A model generated the notes under the pieces. That model worked only from the letters and a program-made list of their open reading frames with translations. It was not told where the DNA came from and made no database searches. A stretch of DNA of 64,000 nt, taken from contig NZ_CP108508.1 of assembly GCF_035917275.1 (NCBI RefSeq), forward strand, positions 6,324,001 through 6,388,000, read 5' to 3'. Shown here piece by piece: positions 53,818 to 62,808 of this stretch. Positions within the stretch are counted from its first letter, which is position 1, and every line of letters begins with the position of its first letter. The translations under genes were made by a program, and so were the position numbers. This stretch comes from Streptomyces sp. NBC_01237. GTDB lineage: Bacteria > Actinomycetota > Actinomycetes > Streptomycetales > Streptomycetaceae.

Positions 53818-53843
53818 TCGAAGCGCCATCGAGGGAACTCGCG
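53818..53843 (+). promoter_or_regulatory. SARP-type triple repeat, plus orientation (rmlB)
   Basis: TCGAA (53818), TCGAG (53829) and TCGCG (53839) are spaced 11 and 10 bp. GAATCTT a few bases downstream could be the -10 element; the rmlB ATG is at 53880. Confidence 0.55.
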
Positions 53844-53879
53844 GAATCTTCTGCCGATGCGAAGCCCTGGGAGGCCTCA

Positions 53880-54851
53880 ATGTCCACAATCTTCGTCACC
53901 GGCGGAGCCGGCTTCATCGGCTCGCACTACGTCCGGACGCTGCTGGCGGGCGGCTACGCCGGCTACGAGGACGCCCGTGTCACCGTGCTGGACAAGCTCA
54001 GCTACGCCGGCAACCCCGCCAATCTGCCGCTGGAGGACCCGCGACTGACCCTGGTACGCGGGGACATCGGCAACCAGGAACTCCTGCGACACCTGCTGCC
54101 CGGCCACGACGCGATCGTCCACTTCGCCGCCGAATCCCATGTGGACCGGTCCGTGGATGGCGCGGCGGATTTCGTACGCACCAACGTGCAGGGCACCCAG
54201 AGCCTGCTGGACGCCGCGCTCCACACCGGGACCGGTCCCGTCGTCCATGTCTCCACCGACGAGGTCTACGGGTCCATCGACTCCGGCACCTGGACCGAGA
54301 GCGCGCCGCTGCTGCCCAATTCCCCCTACTCCGCCTCCAAGGCGGGCAGCGATCTCCTCGCCCGTGCGTACCACCGCACACACGGCCTGGACGTCCGTGT
54401 CACCCGCTGCTCGAACAACTACGGGACGCACCAGCACGTGGAGAAGCTGATCCCGAACTTCGTCACCCGGCTGCTGCGCGGACTGCCCGTGCCGCTCTAC
54501 GGCGACGGCAGGAACATCCGCGAATGGCTGCACGTCGACGACCACTGCCGGGCCATCCAGCTGGTGCTCACCGGTGGGCGTCCCGGAGCCGTGTACAACA
54601 TCGGCGGGGCCACCCCACTGACGAACCACCAGATGACCGAGCGGCTGCTGGACCTCTGCGGCGCGGACTGGAGCGCGGTGCAGTCCGTGCCGGACCGCAA
54701 GGGCCACGACCTGCGGTACGCCGTCGACGACACCAGGATCCGGACCGAGCTCGGCTACGCGCCCCGCGTCCCGCTGGACGAGGGCCTGGCGCGGACCGTC
54801 GGCTGGTACCGCGACCACCCCGACTGGTGGAAGCCGCTGATCGCGGCATGA
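53880..54851 (+). CDS. rmlB: dTDP-glucose 4,6-dehydratase
   Basis: A 323-residue extended SDR making dTDP-4-keto-6-deoxyglucose, the branch point of deoxysugar synthesis. The motifs are GGAGFIGSHYVRTLL, FAAESHVDRSV, STDEVYGSI with the Asp-Glu acid pair, and YSASKAGSDLLARAYH with the catalytic Tyr and Lys. GGGAGG lies before the ATG at 53880. Its partner rmlA is 13 kb away, which shows that the sugar genes are scattered across the whole cluster. Confidence 0.94.
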   Translation: MSTIFVTGGAGFIGSHYVRTLLAGGYAGYEDARVTVLDKLSYAGNPANLPLEDPRLTLVRGDIGNQELLRHLLPGHDAIVHFAAESHVDRSVDGAADFVRTNVQGTQSLLDAALHTGTGPVVHVSTDEVYGSIDSGTWTESAPLLPNSPYSASKAGSDLLARAYHRTHGLDVRVTRCSNNYGTHQHVEKLIPNFVTRLLRGLPVPLYGDGRNIREWLHVDDHCRAIQLVLTGGRPGAVYNIGGATPLTNHQMTERLLDLCGADWSAVQSVPDRKGHDLRYAVDDTRIRTELGYAPRVPLDEGLARTVGWYRDHPDWWKPLIAA

Positions 54852-54904
54852 CCGGCGTCCTCGCACCGGGTACGACACCCCCACGACCGGGCTCCTTGCG
54901 CCCT

Positions 54905-54940
54905 TCGAGTGGGTCTCCAGGTGTGTCCTCGACTCTCGAA
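54905..54940 (+). promoter_or_regulatory. SARP-type repeats before the minimal PKS operon
   Basis: TCGAG (54905) and TCCAG (54916) are 11 bp apart; TCGAC (54929) and TCGAA (54936) follow with less regular spacing. They precede the thioesterase-minimal PKS operon by 47 bp. Confidence 0.5.
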
Positions 54941-54986
54941 CCGCCCACCACCCCTCATGGACCGGCCAACGTGAAGAGGAGTATCG

Positions 54987-55751
54987 ATGTCTGATCGGGG
55001 GCCGATAAAGCTGTACTGCTTCCCCCACGCGGGAGCCGGTGTCTCGTCCTTCGGCCGCTGGCCCTCGGCGGTCGGCTCCGCCGCGTTGTCCACCCCGGTG
55101 CTGCTGCCCGGCCGGGGCGGCAGACGCCGCGAGAGACGCATCGTCGACCCCAGTGGGCTGCTCGCCGAACTGCTCCGGATGTACGGGAGACCGACGAAGG
55201 AGCCGTACGGGCTCTACGGACACAGCCTCGGCGGGATGATCGCCTACACCGTCGCCCGCGCGGCGCACCGGGCCGGGCTGCCGGGTCCCGCCTTCGTCGC
55301 CGTCGGGGCGTGCCCACCGCCCCACGCCACCGGGGGGCTCACCGAAGCCGGTGACCTCTCCGACGACGAACTGCTGGACCTGCTGCACGAGTTCGGCGCC
55401 GTACCGCCGGATACACCGCGCGGCGGGGTGTGGCAGCGCGTCGCGCTGGCCGTCATCCGGGACGACCTGAGACTCGCGCGGGCGCTCCGTGCGGACGCGG
55501 ACGGCCCGCTCGATGTGCCGCTGCTCATCCTCTCCGGCCGCGACGACCCGCTGGCCGCGCCGGACGTCATGACCGGCTGGCGCGACTGGGGCAGCCGGAC
55601 CGTCGTCGAGCGAACGCTTCCCGGCGACCACTTCTTCGTACGCGGAAGGGAACTGCCCCGGCTTCTCGGGCGGGCCTGCCGTGTCGTACAGCGCACCCAG
55701 CCACTGGCGCATCAGGTCAGCGGGAGGACAGACGTGGAGGATCGCCGATGA
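54987..55751 (+). CDS. Type II thioesterase (alpha/beta-hydrolase)
   Basis: A 254-residue editing thioesterase. Ser in [15 protein letters not shown], Asp in LSGRDDPLA and His in PGDHFFVRG form the triad. Type II thioesterases usually remove wrong acyl groups from carrier proteins of modular PKS or NRPS; in type II aromatic clusters they are uncommon, so here it may free mis-primed ACP. GGAG precedes the ATG, and the stop overlaps the KS-alpha start (ATGA). Confidence 0.9.
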   Translation: MSDRGPIKLYCFPHAGAGVSSFGRWPSAVGSAALSTPVLLPGRGGRRRERRIVDPSGLLAELLRMYGRPTKEPYGLYGHSLGGMIAYTVARAAHRAGLPGPAFVAVGACPPPHATGGLTEAGDLSDDELLDLLHEFGAVPPDTPRGGVWQRVALAVIRDDLRLARALRADADGPLDVPLLILSGRDDPLAAPDVMTGWRDWGSRTVVERTLPGDHFFVRGRELPRLLGRACRVVQRTQPLAHQVSGRTDVEDRR

Positions 55752-57016
55752 ACCGTCGAGTCGTCATCACCGGCATAGGAGTCGTGGCCCCCGGCGGGGT
55801 CGGCACCAAGGAGTTCTGGTCGCTGCTGACCGCCGGCCGGACAGCGACCCGGGGCATCACCCTGTTCGATGCCTCGCCCTTCCGCTCACGCATCGCCGCC
55901 GAGGCCGACTTCGATCCGATCGAGCACGGCTTCTCGGACGACGAGTCCCGGACTCTCGACCGGGCAGCCCAGTTCGCGATCGTCAGTGCGGCCGAGGCCC
56001 TTGAGGACAGCGGTCTGACCGGCGCTCTCGACCCGCTGCGTACGGGGGTCACCCTGGGCAGCGCGGTCGGCTGCACGATGGGGCTGGACCGGGAGTACAA
56101 CACCGTGAGCGAGGGGGGCCGCGACTGGCAGGTCAACCACGAGCTGGCCGTGCCCCACCTGTTCGACTACTTCGTGCCCAGCTCGATGGCGGCCGAGGTG
56201 GCCTGGCGGACCGGTGCTCAGGGACCGGTCTCCCTGATCTCCACCGGATGCACCTCGGGCCTGGACTCGATCGGCCACGCGGTGGAACTCATCCGCGAGG
56301 GAAGCGCCGATGTCATGGTCTCCGGGGCCACCGAGGCGCCGATCTCACCGATCACCGTCGCCTGCTTCGACGCGATCAAGGCCACCTCGCCGCGCAACGA
56401 CGAACCGGAGACCGCCTCGCGCCCGTTCGACGCGACCCGCAACGGGTTCGTCCTGGGCGAGGGTTCGGCCGTCTTCATCCTGGAGGAGCTCTCGCACGCG
56501 CTCCGCCGCGGTGCGCACGTCTACGCCGAGATCTCCGGCTTCGCCACCCGCTGCAACGCCCACCACATGACCGGGCTGAAACCGGACGGCAAGGAGATGG
56601 CCGAGGCCATTCGGGTCGCCCTGGACGAGGCACGCCTCGACGGCACCGCCGTCGACTACATCAACGCCCACGGCTCGGGCACGAAGCAGAACGACCGGCA
56701 CGAGACCGCCGCGTTCAAGCGCAGCCTGGGCAGCCACGCCTATGACGTACCGGTCAGCTCCATCAAGTCGATGATCGGGCACTCGCTCGGCGCCATCGGG
56801 TCACTGGAGGTGGCGGCCAGCGTGCTGGCCATCGAGCACAACACCGTGCCGCCCACCGCCAACCTGCACACGCCGGACCCGGCCTGCGACCTCGACTACA
56901 CCCCCCTGACCGCTCGCGAGCAGCGCACGGACACCGTGCTCAGCGTCGGCAGCGGCTTCGGCGGCTTCCAGAGCGCCATGATCCTGACCAGCCCGCGCCC
57001 GGGAGAGGCCGCATGA
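55748..57016 (+). CDS. Type II PKS ketosynthase alpha
   Basis: A 422-residue beta-ketoacyl synthase, equal in length to ActI-ORF1. The active-site Cys is in [10 protein letters not shown] (about residue 168), the two His in [11 protein letters not shown] and GHSLGAIGS, and Lys in SIKSMIGHS. With KS-beta and ACP it builds the poly-beta-ketone from malonyl units. Start overlaps the thioesterase stop, and stop overlaps the KS-beta start. No dedicated KSIII or acyltransferase is seen, which fits an acetate starter by malonyl decarboxylation. Confidence 0.97.
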   Translation: MNRRVVITGIGVVAPGGVGTKEFWSLLTAGRTATRGITLFDASPFRSRIAAEADFDPIEHGFSDDESRTLDRAAQFAIVSAAEALEDSGLTGALDPLRTGVTLGSAVGCTMGLDREYNTVSEGGRDWQVNHELAVPHLFDYFVPSSMAAEVAWRTGAQGPVSLISTGCTSGLDSIGHAVELIREGSADVMVSGATEAPISPITVACFDAIKATSPRNDEPETASRPFDATRNGFVLGEGSAVFILEELSHALRRGAHVYAEISGFATRCNAHHMTGLKPDGKEMAEAIRVALDEARLDGTAVDYINAHGSGTKQNDRHETAAFKRSLGSHAYDVPVSSIKSMIGHSLGAIGSLEVAASVLAIEHNTVPPTANLHTPDPACDLDYTPLTAREQRTDTVLSVGSGFGGFQSAMILTSPRPGEAA

Positions 57017-58275
57017 CCACCCAGACCCTGCACCGGACCGGCTCCGGCGCCCCGTCCGCGGCCGAAGCCCCCGTCGTCACCGGCATCGGCGTCACCGCGC
57101 CCAACGGCCTCGGCACCGAGGCGTGGTGGGCGGCCGTCCTGCGCGGCGAGAGCGGCATCCGGCCCGTCTCCCGCTTCGACACCGGCCGGTACCCCGCCAA
57201 GCTCGCGGGGGAGGTACCGGGCTTCGACCCGGCGGCGCACATCCCCAGCAGGCTGCTGCCGCAGACCGACCACATGACCCGCCTCGCGCTGACCGCCGCC
57301 GAGGAGGCGTTCGCCGACGCGGGACTGGACACCTCCGAGCTCCCCGACTACGCCGCCGGAGCCGTCACCGCCAGTTCCGCCGGCGGTTTCGAGTTCGGCC
57401 AGCGGGAGCTTCAGGCCCTGTGGAGCAAGGGCGGCAAGTACGTCAGCGCCTACCAGTCCTTCGCCTGGTTCTACGCCGTCAACACCGGGCAGATCTCCAT
57501 CAGGCACGGCCTGCGGGGACCCAGCGGTGTGCTGGTCACGGAGCAGGCCGGCGGACTCGACGCGGTCGCCCAGGCCCGCAGGCAGCTCCGCAAGGGCACC
57601 CGGCTGCTGGTCACCGGCGGGGTGGACTCCTCGCTCTGCCCCTGGGGGTGGGCGGCCCATCTGGCGGGCGGTGAACTGAGCACCGGGGAGGACCCGGACC
57701 GGGCCTATCTGCCGTTCTCCGCCGACGCCCGCGGCCATGTCGCGGGTGAGGGCGGTGCGCTCCTCGTCCTGGAGGACGCGGCCCACGCCCGTGAGCGGGG
57801 GGCCGGGGTCCACGGCACGGTCGACGGATACGCGGCGACCTTCGACCCGCCCCCCGGCTCGGGCGGCACCCCGAGGCTGCGCGCCGCGGCCGAACTGGCC
57901 CTGCGCGACGCCGGACTGACGGCGGCCGACGTGGACGTGGTGTTCGCCGACGCGGCGGGCAGGCGCGAGGCCGACCGTCAGGAGGCCGAGGCGATCAGCG
58001 GGATCTTCGGCGAGTACGGCGTCCCGGTCACCGCGCCCAAGACCATGACCGGACGGCTGTCGGCCGGCGCCGCCTCCCTGGACGTGGCCGCGGCGTTCCT
58101 CGCCCTGCGGGACCAGGTGATCCCGCCGACCGTCAACGTCGCGGAGGTGGCCGGGGACTGCCCCCTCGACCTCGTGACCGGCACGAGCCGCCCGGCCCCG
58201 CTGCGCACGGCGCTGGTGCTGGCGCGCGGCCGGGGCGGCTTCAACGCCGCCATGGTCGTCCGGGCCGCCGGCTGA
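57013..58275 (+). CDS. Type II PKS ketosynthase beta (chain length factor)
   Basis: A 420-residue partner of KS-alpha in which the active-site Cys is replaced by Gln: [11 protein letters not shown] (Gln about residue 178), the classical sign of a chain length factor. It helps set the number of extensions. Together with the ActIII, ActVII and ActIV types nearby a 16-carbon (octaketide) chain is expected. The N-terminus is about 15 residues longer than in ActI-ORF2. Starts at ATG 57013, overlapping the KS-alpha stop. Confidence 0.96.
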   Translation: MTTQTLHRTGSGAPSAAEAPVVTGIGVTAPNGLGTEAWWAAVLRGESGIRPVSRFDTGRYPAKLAGEVPGFDPAAHIPSRLLPQTDHMTRLALTAAEEAFADAGLDTSELPDYAAGAVTASSAGGFEFGQRELQALWSKGGKYVSAYQSFAWFYAVNTGQISIRHGLRGPSGVLVTEQAGGLDAVAQARRQLRKGTRLLVTGGVDSSLCPWGWAAHLAGGELSTGEDPDRAYLPFSADARGHVAGEGGALLVLEDAAHARERGAGVHGTVDGYAATFDPPPGSGGTPRLRAAAELALRDAGLTAADVDVVFADAAGRREADRQEAEAISGIFGEYGVPVTAPKTMTGRLSAGAASLDVAAAFLALRDQVIPPTVNVAEVAGDCPLDLVTGTSRPAPLRTALVLARGRGGFNAAMVVRAAG

Positions 58276-58336
58276 CCGCCACCAGGACCACCACGGAACA
58301 CGACCGACCCCCACCCGACGAAGACCTGAGAGGGCA

Positions 58337-58597
58337 ATGATGACTGCTTTCACGATCACCCAGCTGACCGGCCTGCTGCGCGAGTGCGCGGGCGAGGACG
58401 ACACGGTCGACCTCAGCGGCGATGTGCTCGACACCGCCTTCGCCGACCTCGGCTACGACTCCCTCGCCCTGTTGCAGACCACCGGATGCATCGAGCGCGA
58501 CCACGGGGTGACCATCGACGAGGACGCGGTCTCCGAGGCCGAGACGCCCCGCCAGTACCTCGTACTCGTCAACGAGGCGCTCTCGGTCAAGAGCTGA
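58337..58597 (+). CDS. Type II PKS acyl carrier protein
   Basis: An 86-residue acidic carrier protein. The phosphopantetheine Ser is in LGYDSLALLQ (Ser42). It follows KS-beta by 61 bp. ATG codons at 58337 and 58340 are both possible. It is activated by a phosphopantetheinyl transferase, for which a candidate lies three genes downstream. Confidence 0.96.
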   Translation: MMTAFTITQLTGLLRECAGEDDTVDLSGDVLDTAFADLGYDSLALLQTTGCIERDHGVTIDEDAVSEAETPRQYLVLVNEALSVKS

Positions 58598-58691
58598 TCC
58601 GGCTCCCTACTGCCCAAGGTTCCCGACCGTCCTCGCGGTCCGTGCGCGGCAAGCGGCGGCCGCGGGGCGGCGGGTCCGAACCGGTATCGCC

Positions 58692-59210
58692 ATGCCAGGA
58701 GGACCGTTGCCCATCGTCGACCCCACGGAATTCGTCCGCGCCATGGCACGCGTGCCCACCCCGGTGACCGTGGTCACCACCGTGGACGCGGCCGGCCGGC
58801 GCTGGGGATTCACCGCCGGCACCTTCAGTTCGCTCTCGCTCGACCCGCCGCTGGTCCTGGTCTGCCCGGCCAAGTCGGCCTCCTGCCACGGAGCCTTCGT
58901 GTCCGCGGACCGGTTCCTGGTGAACGTCCTGTCCGCCGACCAGTCGACCATCGCCGCCGACTTCGCCCGGTCCGGCCACGACAAGTTCGCCGGCGGCGCC
59001 ATGATGCCCTGCGAGTCCGGGCTGCCCGGACTGACCACCGCCACCGCCCGGATCGTCTGCACGCTTCACGCGGTGCTGGACGGCGGGGACCACAGCATCC
59101 TCGTCGGCCGCGTCGAATCCGTCGCGACGGGCGACCGGGACCCGCTCGTCTACTACAACCGGCAGTTCACCCGGCCGGCGGCGGACCCGGCCCTCGCACC
59201 GGCCCGCTGA
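58692..59210 (+). CDS. ActVB-like flavin reductase
   Basis: A 172-residue flavin:NAD(P)H oxidoreductase of the HpaC/ActVB family. Family marks: MARVPTPVTVVTT, GFTAGTFSSLSLDPPLVLVC and the terminal LVYYNRQF. It should supply free reduced FMN to the ActVA-ORF5-like monooxygenase 25 kb away, as ActVB does. The ATG at 58692 has no clear ribosome binding site; a TTG at 58707 with AGGAGG four bases upstream is an alternative start. Its stop overlaps the next ATG (TGATG). Confidence 0.92.
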   Translation: MPGGPLPIVDPTEFVRAMARVPTPVTVVTTVDAAGRRWGFTAGTFSSLSLDPPLVLVCPAKSASCHGAFVSADRFLVNVLSADQSTIAADFARSGHDKFAGGAMMPCESGLPGLTTATARIVCTLHAVLDGGDHSILVGRVESVATGDRDPLVYYNRQFTRPAADPALAPAR

Positions 59211-60940
59211 TGACCGCGTCCCCGTGCGCCACCGCCACGGACCGTGTCGCGGCGCTGGAGACCGTGCTCGGGGACCCCGCGGACCCCCTCAACCCCCTCG
59301 GTGACGCGGCCGTGCTCGCCGCGGACCGGCGCGGCGAACTCCCTCCGGGAGCCGAGTCGTTGCTCGGCTCCTTCGGCCTCGACGCCGAATTCGTCCCCCT
59401 CGACCTGGGCGGGCGGCTGACCGACGTCGCCACCGCGGCGGAACTGCTGCGCGCGGTCAGCCGCAGGGATCTGGCGCTGGCCCGCGGATACGGCTCCGCC
59501 AGCCTGCTCGCCGCCCAGTTCGTCTGGGCGTACGGCAGCCCCGGGCAGCGACGCGACACCGCCCGTCTCCTGCTGGGCGGAGGCAAGCTCGCCACCGGCG
59601 CCTACAGCAGCCACGGCCTGGCGGTCGTCCCCCGCGGGGGCACCGCGCGGTGGCAGCTCGAAGGATCGCTGCCCGCCCTGGTCAACGCCCCCCGGGCCGC
59701 GGGGTTCGTCACGGCGGCGCGCCACCCGGCGGACGGCGGCGAGTCGGTCCTGCTGATCCGCCGGGAGGACCTGCCTCCCGGCGCCGTCCGTGAGTGCTCG
59801 CCCGACGAGGCCGACGCTCCCCGCCGGATTCCCGCCGGCAGCCTGGAGTTCCGGGGCTGGCCGGTGCCCGAACGGTCCTTCGTCGGCCCGCCGGGCCACG
59901 GTTTCCCGGCGACCGTCCGGGTACTGGAGGCCACCCGCACGCTGGGCCCCTCGATGGCGCTGGGCTGCGCGGACACCGCGCTGCGCGCCGCACTCCGCGC
60001 CGTCCTCACGGCCGAGGGCGGTGTCCGCCGCATCACTTCCCGATCCACCCGGCGGGCCGTCGTCTCCCAGTTCGCCGATCTGCTCGTCGCGGACTGCGTC
60101 CTGCTCGTCGCGACCCGTTCCCTGTATCTGCGGCCGGGACCTTCGAGCATCTGGACGGCGGCGGCGCGCTGTCTCGTACCGCGCCTCCTCCAGCAGAGCA
60201 CGGGAGACCTCCGTGCCGTACTGGGCGCGCATCTCCTGCGTGAGGACGGAGGGTACGGGACCTTCCGCAAGCACCTGCGCGATCTCGCCGAAGTCCCGCC
60301 GGGCTCGGTCGGGGACAGCCGGGCGCTGTCCACCCTGCTGCCCCATCTGGCGACCCTGGCCCGGCGGTCGTGGACCGCGGCGGACGCGGGCGGGATCGAT
60401 GAACTGTTCCTTCCCGGCGGGCCGCTGCCACCGCTGGACCTCGGCCGCCTGGACGGCGCGACCACGGTGGACCCGCTGGCCGGCATGCTGGCCGGCGCAC
60501 ACGATCCGACCGGGGTGGGCACGGGGCCGACGCCGACCGCGCTCCGGCTCCGGCTCCGGGAACTGGGCGGTCAGCTCGCCGGGCTGAGGGAGGAGTGCCG
60601 GCGGCTGCCCGAACACGACCCCGCCGCCGTGGCCAACGCCCGCGGCTACGCCCACGCGGAGCGCTACACGCTGCTCGTCGCGGCCGCCGCCTGTCTCGGG
60701 GTGTGGCAGTCGGCGCGCTGGCGGCCGGACGCCGGATTCCTGGCCGACCCCAGCTGGCTGACCGTCGCGCTGGGCCGGATCTCGTTGCGGCTGGGCCTGC
60801 CCGTCGCGGCACCGGCGCCCGGCAGCCGGGAGGAGGAGGCGCTGCTGAGCGAGGCGGTGCGCCGCTGCCGGGAGAACCGCAGCCTCGACCTGTACGACAC
60901 GGTGCTGGGATCCGCGGACCCCGGCCGTCGGGGAGGCTGA
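59210..60940 (+). CDS. Acyl-CoA dehydrogenase-fold flavoprotein, enlarged
   Basis: A 576-residue protein whose first 380 residues keep the acyl-CoA dehydrogenase layout (RRDLALARGYGSASLLAAQF, VLEATRTLGPSMALGCADTA) and whose C-terminal 190 residues form an extra helical part with conserved RGYAHAERYTLLVAAAACLG. Normal members have about 380-400 residues. The catalytic Glu of true dehydrogenases is not evident. It lies between the ActVB-like reductase (overlapping start) and the phosphopantetheinyl transferase, so it may be a second reduced-flavin oxygenase or an oxidase of the pathway. Confidence 0.75.
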   Translation: MTASPCATATDRVAALETVLGDPADPLNPLGDAAVLAADRRGELPPGAESLLGSFGLDAEFVPLDLGGRLTDVATAAELLRAVSRRDLALARGYGSASLLAAQFVWAYGSPGQRRDTARLLLGGGKLATGAYSSHGLAVVPRGGTARWQLEGSLPALVNAPRAAGFVTAARHPADGGESVLLIRREDLPPGAVRECSPDEADAPRRIPAGSLEFRGWPVPERSFVGPPGHGFPATVRVLEATRTLGPSMALGCADTALRAALRAVLTAEGGVRRITSRSTRRAVVSQFADLLVADCVLLVATRSLYLRPGPSSIWTAAARCLVPRLLQQSTGDLRAVLGAHLLREDGGYGTFRKHLRDLAEVPPGSVGDSRALSTLLPHLATLARRSWTAADAGGIDELFLPGGPLPPLDLGRLDGATTVDPLAGMLAGAHDPTGVGTGPTPTALRLRLRELGGQLAGLREECRRLPEHDPAAVANARGYAHAERYTLLVAAAACLGVWQSARWRPDAGFLADPSWLTVALGRISLRLGLPVAAPAPGSREEEALLSEAVRRCRENRSLDLYDTVLGSADPGRRGG

Positions 60941-60943
60941 ACG

Positions 60944-61819
60944 GTGCCCCCGCGCCCCGGCCTGACCGGCCCGCCCCCCACCCGCGTCGCCGGCCCGTCC
61001 GGCCCGTGGCACCCGGTACGTGACGCCCTGCGGGACCGGGGGTACGCGCTCGTCCACGCCCAGGTCGGCGACTGGCTTCCCGTCGCCGGGGACGAGCGGG
61101 CCGTGGAGCGGCTGCTGGGCCACGAGGCCGGGCGCCTGGACACGATCGGAGGAGCCGGGGCCCGCGACCGGTTCACCGTGTCCCGGCTGCTGCTGAAGTA
61201 CGCGGCCGGGGCGCTGCTCGACGCCGAACCGGCCGATCTGGAGCTGGCCCGCGGCCCCAACGGGCGTCCGTACCTGCGCGGGTTCAGCCGGTTCGAGATC
61301 ACCTTGAGCCATACCGGCCGCACCGTGGCGGTGGGACTGAGCGGACTCGGCCCCATCGGGGTGGACGTCGAGCAACCGGGCCGTCCCGCCTACGCCACCG
61401 GCCTGGCGGAGGACATCTGCACCCCGTACGAACGCTCCGTCCTCGACTGGCTCCCTCCCGAGGACCGCAACGCGGCGGTGATCCGGCTGTGGACCCTCAA
61501 GGAGGCGTACAGCAAGGCCCTCGGCCTCGGCACCCGGCTCTCGTTCCGGTCCTTCGGTTTCACCACCCCGGCCACCGACGACACCGCTCCGCGGCTGCTG
61601 AAGGCGGACGGACAGCCCTCGGACACCGGGGGCTGGCAGTTCGAGACGCACCCGCTGGAGGGCGGTTGCACGCTGAGCGCCGCCGTCGGCCCTTCGGCCT
61701 TCGCGTCCACCGGGATCCAGCGCGCGGCGGAAATGGTCGATCAGCGGCTCATGAGGGCCGTCGTGCGCGGACCGTTCGACGCGCACGACGGCCCTACCGA
61801 AACGAGGAGAGAACAATGA
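60944..61819 (+). CDS. Sfp-type 4'-phosphopantetheinyl transferase
   Basis: A 291-residue transferase that would load phosphopantetheine on the cluster ACP. The family motifs are LSHTGRTVAVGLSG, GPIGVDVEQPG with the magnesium Asp, and WTLKEAYSKALGLG with the catalytic Glu and Lys. The GTG start at 60944 has GGGGAGG upstream; its stop overlaps the next ATG. Many Streptomyces type II clusters lack their own enzyme, so an in-cluster copy supports an independent unit. Confidence 0.92.
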   Translation: MPPRPGLTGPPPTRVAGPSGPWHPVRDALRDRGYALVHAQVGDWLPVAGDERAVERLLGHEAGRLDTIGGAGARDRFTVSRLLLKYAAGALLDAEPADLELARGPNGRPYLRGFSRFEITLSHTGRTVAVGLSGLGPIGVDVEQPGRPAYATGLAEDICTPYERSVLDWLPPEDRNAAVIRLWTLKEAYSKALGLGTRLSFRSFGFTTPATDDTAPRLLKADGQPSDTGGWQFETHPLEGGCTLSAAVGPSAFASTGIQRAAEMVDQRLMRAVVRGPFDAHDGPTETRREQ

Positions 61820-62733
61820 TCAGTCCTTCCACGTCCGCCGCGCGGCTCCAGGAGGTCGCCGAGGACATCTACGCCTACGTCCAGCCGGACGGCGGCTGGT
61901 GCCTCAACAACGCCGGCCTCATCACCGCGGGGGGCCGCCCCGCGCTCATCGACACCGCGGCCACCGAGGCACGCGCCCTGGCTCTGCGCGAAGCGGTCGC
62001 CGAAGTCACCCCGCACGATCCCCGCTACGTGATCAACACCCACCCGCACGGCGATCACACCTTCGGCAACCGCTTCTTCGCGGAGGAGGCGGTGATCATC
62101 GCCCACGAGGCGACCCGCGCCGAGATGGACCTGGCCGGACTGCATCTGACCGGTCTGTGGCCCGGAGTCTGCTGGGGCGACCTCTCGGTGGAGCTGCCCG
62201 CCCTCACCTTCCGCGAGCCCATCACCCTCCACCTCGGCGGCGTACGGGCGGAGCTGATGCACCTGGGCACCGCCCACACCACCAACGACACCGTGGTCTG
62301 GCTGCCGGACCAGCGCGTCCTGTTCACCGGCGACGTGGTGATGTCGGGAGCCACACCGTTCTGCCTCACCGGGTCCGTCGCCGGGTCGATCTCCGTCATC
62401 GAGCGGCTGCGCGCCCTCTCGCCCCGCGTCGTGGTTCCCGGTCACGGCCCGGTCGGCGGTCCCGAACTCCTCGACACCACGGAGTCCTATCTGCGGTACG
62501 TCCAGCGCCTGGCCGCCGACGGCATCGCCGCGGGACTCTCCCCGCTCCGGATCGCACGCGAGGCCGCCCCGACCCCGTTCGCCCACCTCCTGGACAGCGA
62601 ACGTCTGGTGCCCAACCTGCACCGCGCCTGCGCCGAGGCCAACGGTGCCGCGGCGGGCCATCACCTGGACATCGGGGAGCTGTTCTCCGAGATGGTCGAC
62701 TTCCACGGCGGCCTGCCCCACTGCGCGGCCTGA
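61816..62733 (+). CDS. Metallo-beta-lactamase-fold polyketide cyclase (ActIV type)
   Basis: A 305-residue MBL-fold protein with INTHPHGDHTFGN (HxHxDH), LGTAHTTNDTVVW, LFTGDVVMSG and VVVPGHGPVGG, so both zinc sites are complete. ActIV of the actinorhodin pathway closes the second ring and releases the bicyclic product by thioester cleavage; the overall sequence fits that group. GGAGA precedes the ATG at 61816, which overlaps the transferase stop. It is the last gene of the minimal PKS operon and of the cluster. Confidence 0.9.
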   Translation: MISPSTSAARLQEVAEDIYAYVQPDGGWCLNNAGLITAGGRPALIDTAATEARALALREAVAEVTPHDPRYVINTHPHGDHTFGNRFFAEEAVIIAHEATRAEMDLAGLHLTGLWPGVCWGDLSVELPALTFREPITLHLGGVRAELMHLGTAHTTNDTVVWLPDQRVLFTGDVVMSGATPFCLTGSVAGSISVIERLRALSPRVVVPGHGPVGGPELLDTTESYLRYVQRLAADGIAAGLSPLRIAREAAPTPFAHLLDSERLVPNLHRACAEANGAAAGHHLDIGELFSEMVDFHGGLPHCAA

Positions 62734-62756
62734 CACCACGCCCGGCACCGGCCCCC

Positions 62757-62806
62757 GAGGGGCCCCGGCCACGCCGCGGACACGAAGCCGCGGGCCGGGG
62801 CCCCTC
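62757..62806. terminator. Bidirectional terminator at the cluster edge
   Basis: Arms of 14 bp (62757-62770 with 62793-62806) are perfect complements and enclose a further CCGCGG pair. It separates the cyclase from the convergent serine dehydratase. Confidence 0.85.
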
Positions 62807-62808
62807 CC

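Noticed and set aside
54905..54940. A fully regular SARP array before the thioesterase
   Set aside because: Only the first two units keep 11-bp spacing; the later TCGAC and TCGAA are off phase, so I give it only moderate confidence as a site.
59153..61816. An 887-codon minus-strand frame under the ACAD-like and transferase genes
   Set aside because: The plus strand holds clear genes with overlapping starts and motifs; the minus frame is low-complexity.
24922..62733. Angucycline or anthracycline cluster
   Set aside because: No JadI- or SnoaD/TcmI-type cyclases or typical angucycline oxygenases are present; ActIV, ActVI-ORF1/ORF2 and ActVA/ActVB types point to a pyranonaphthoquinone instead.
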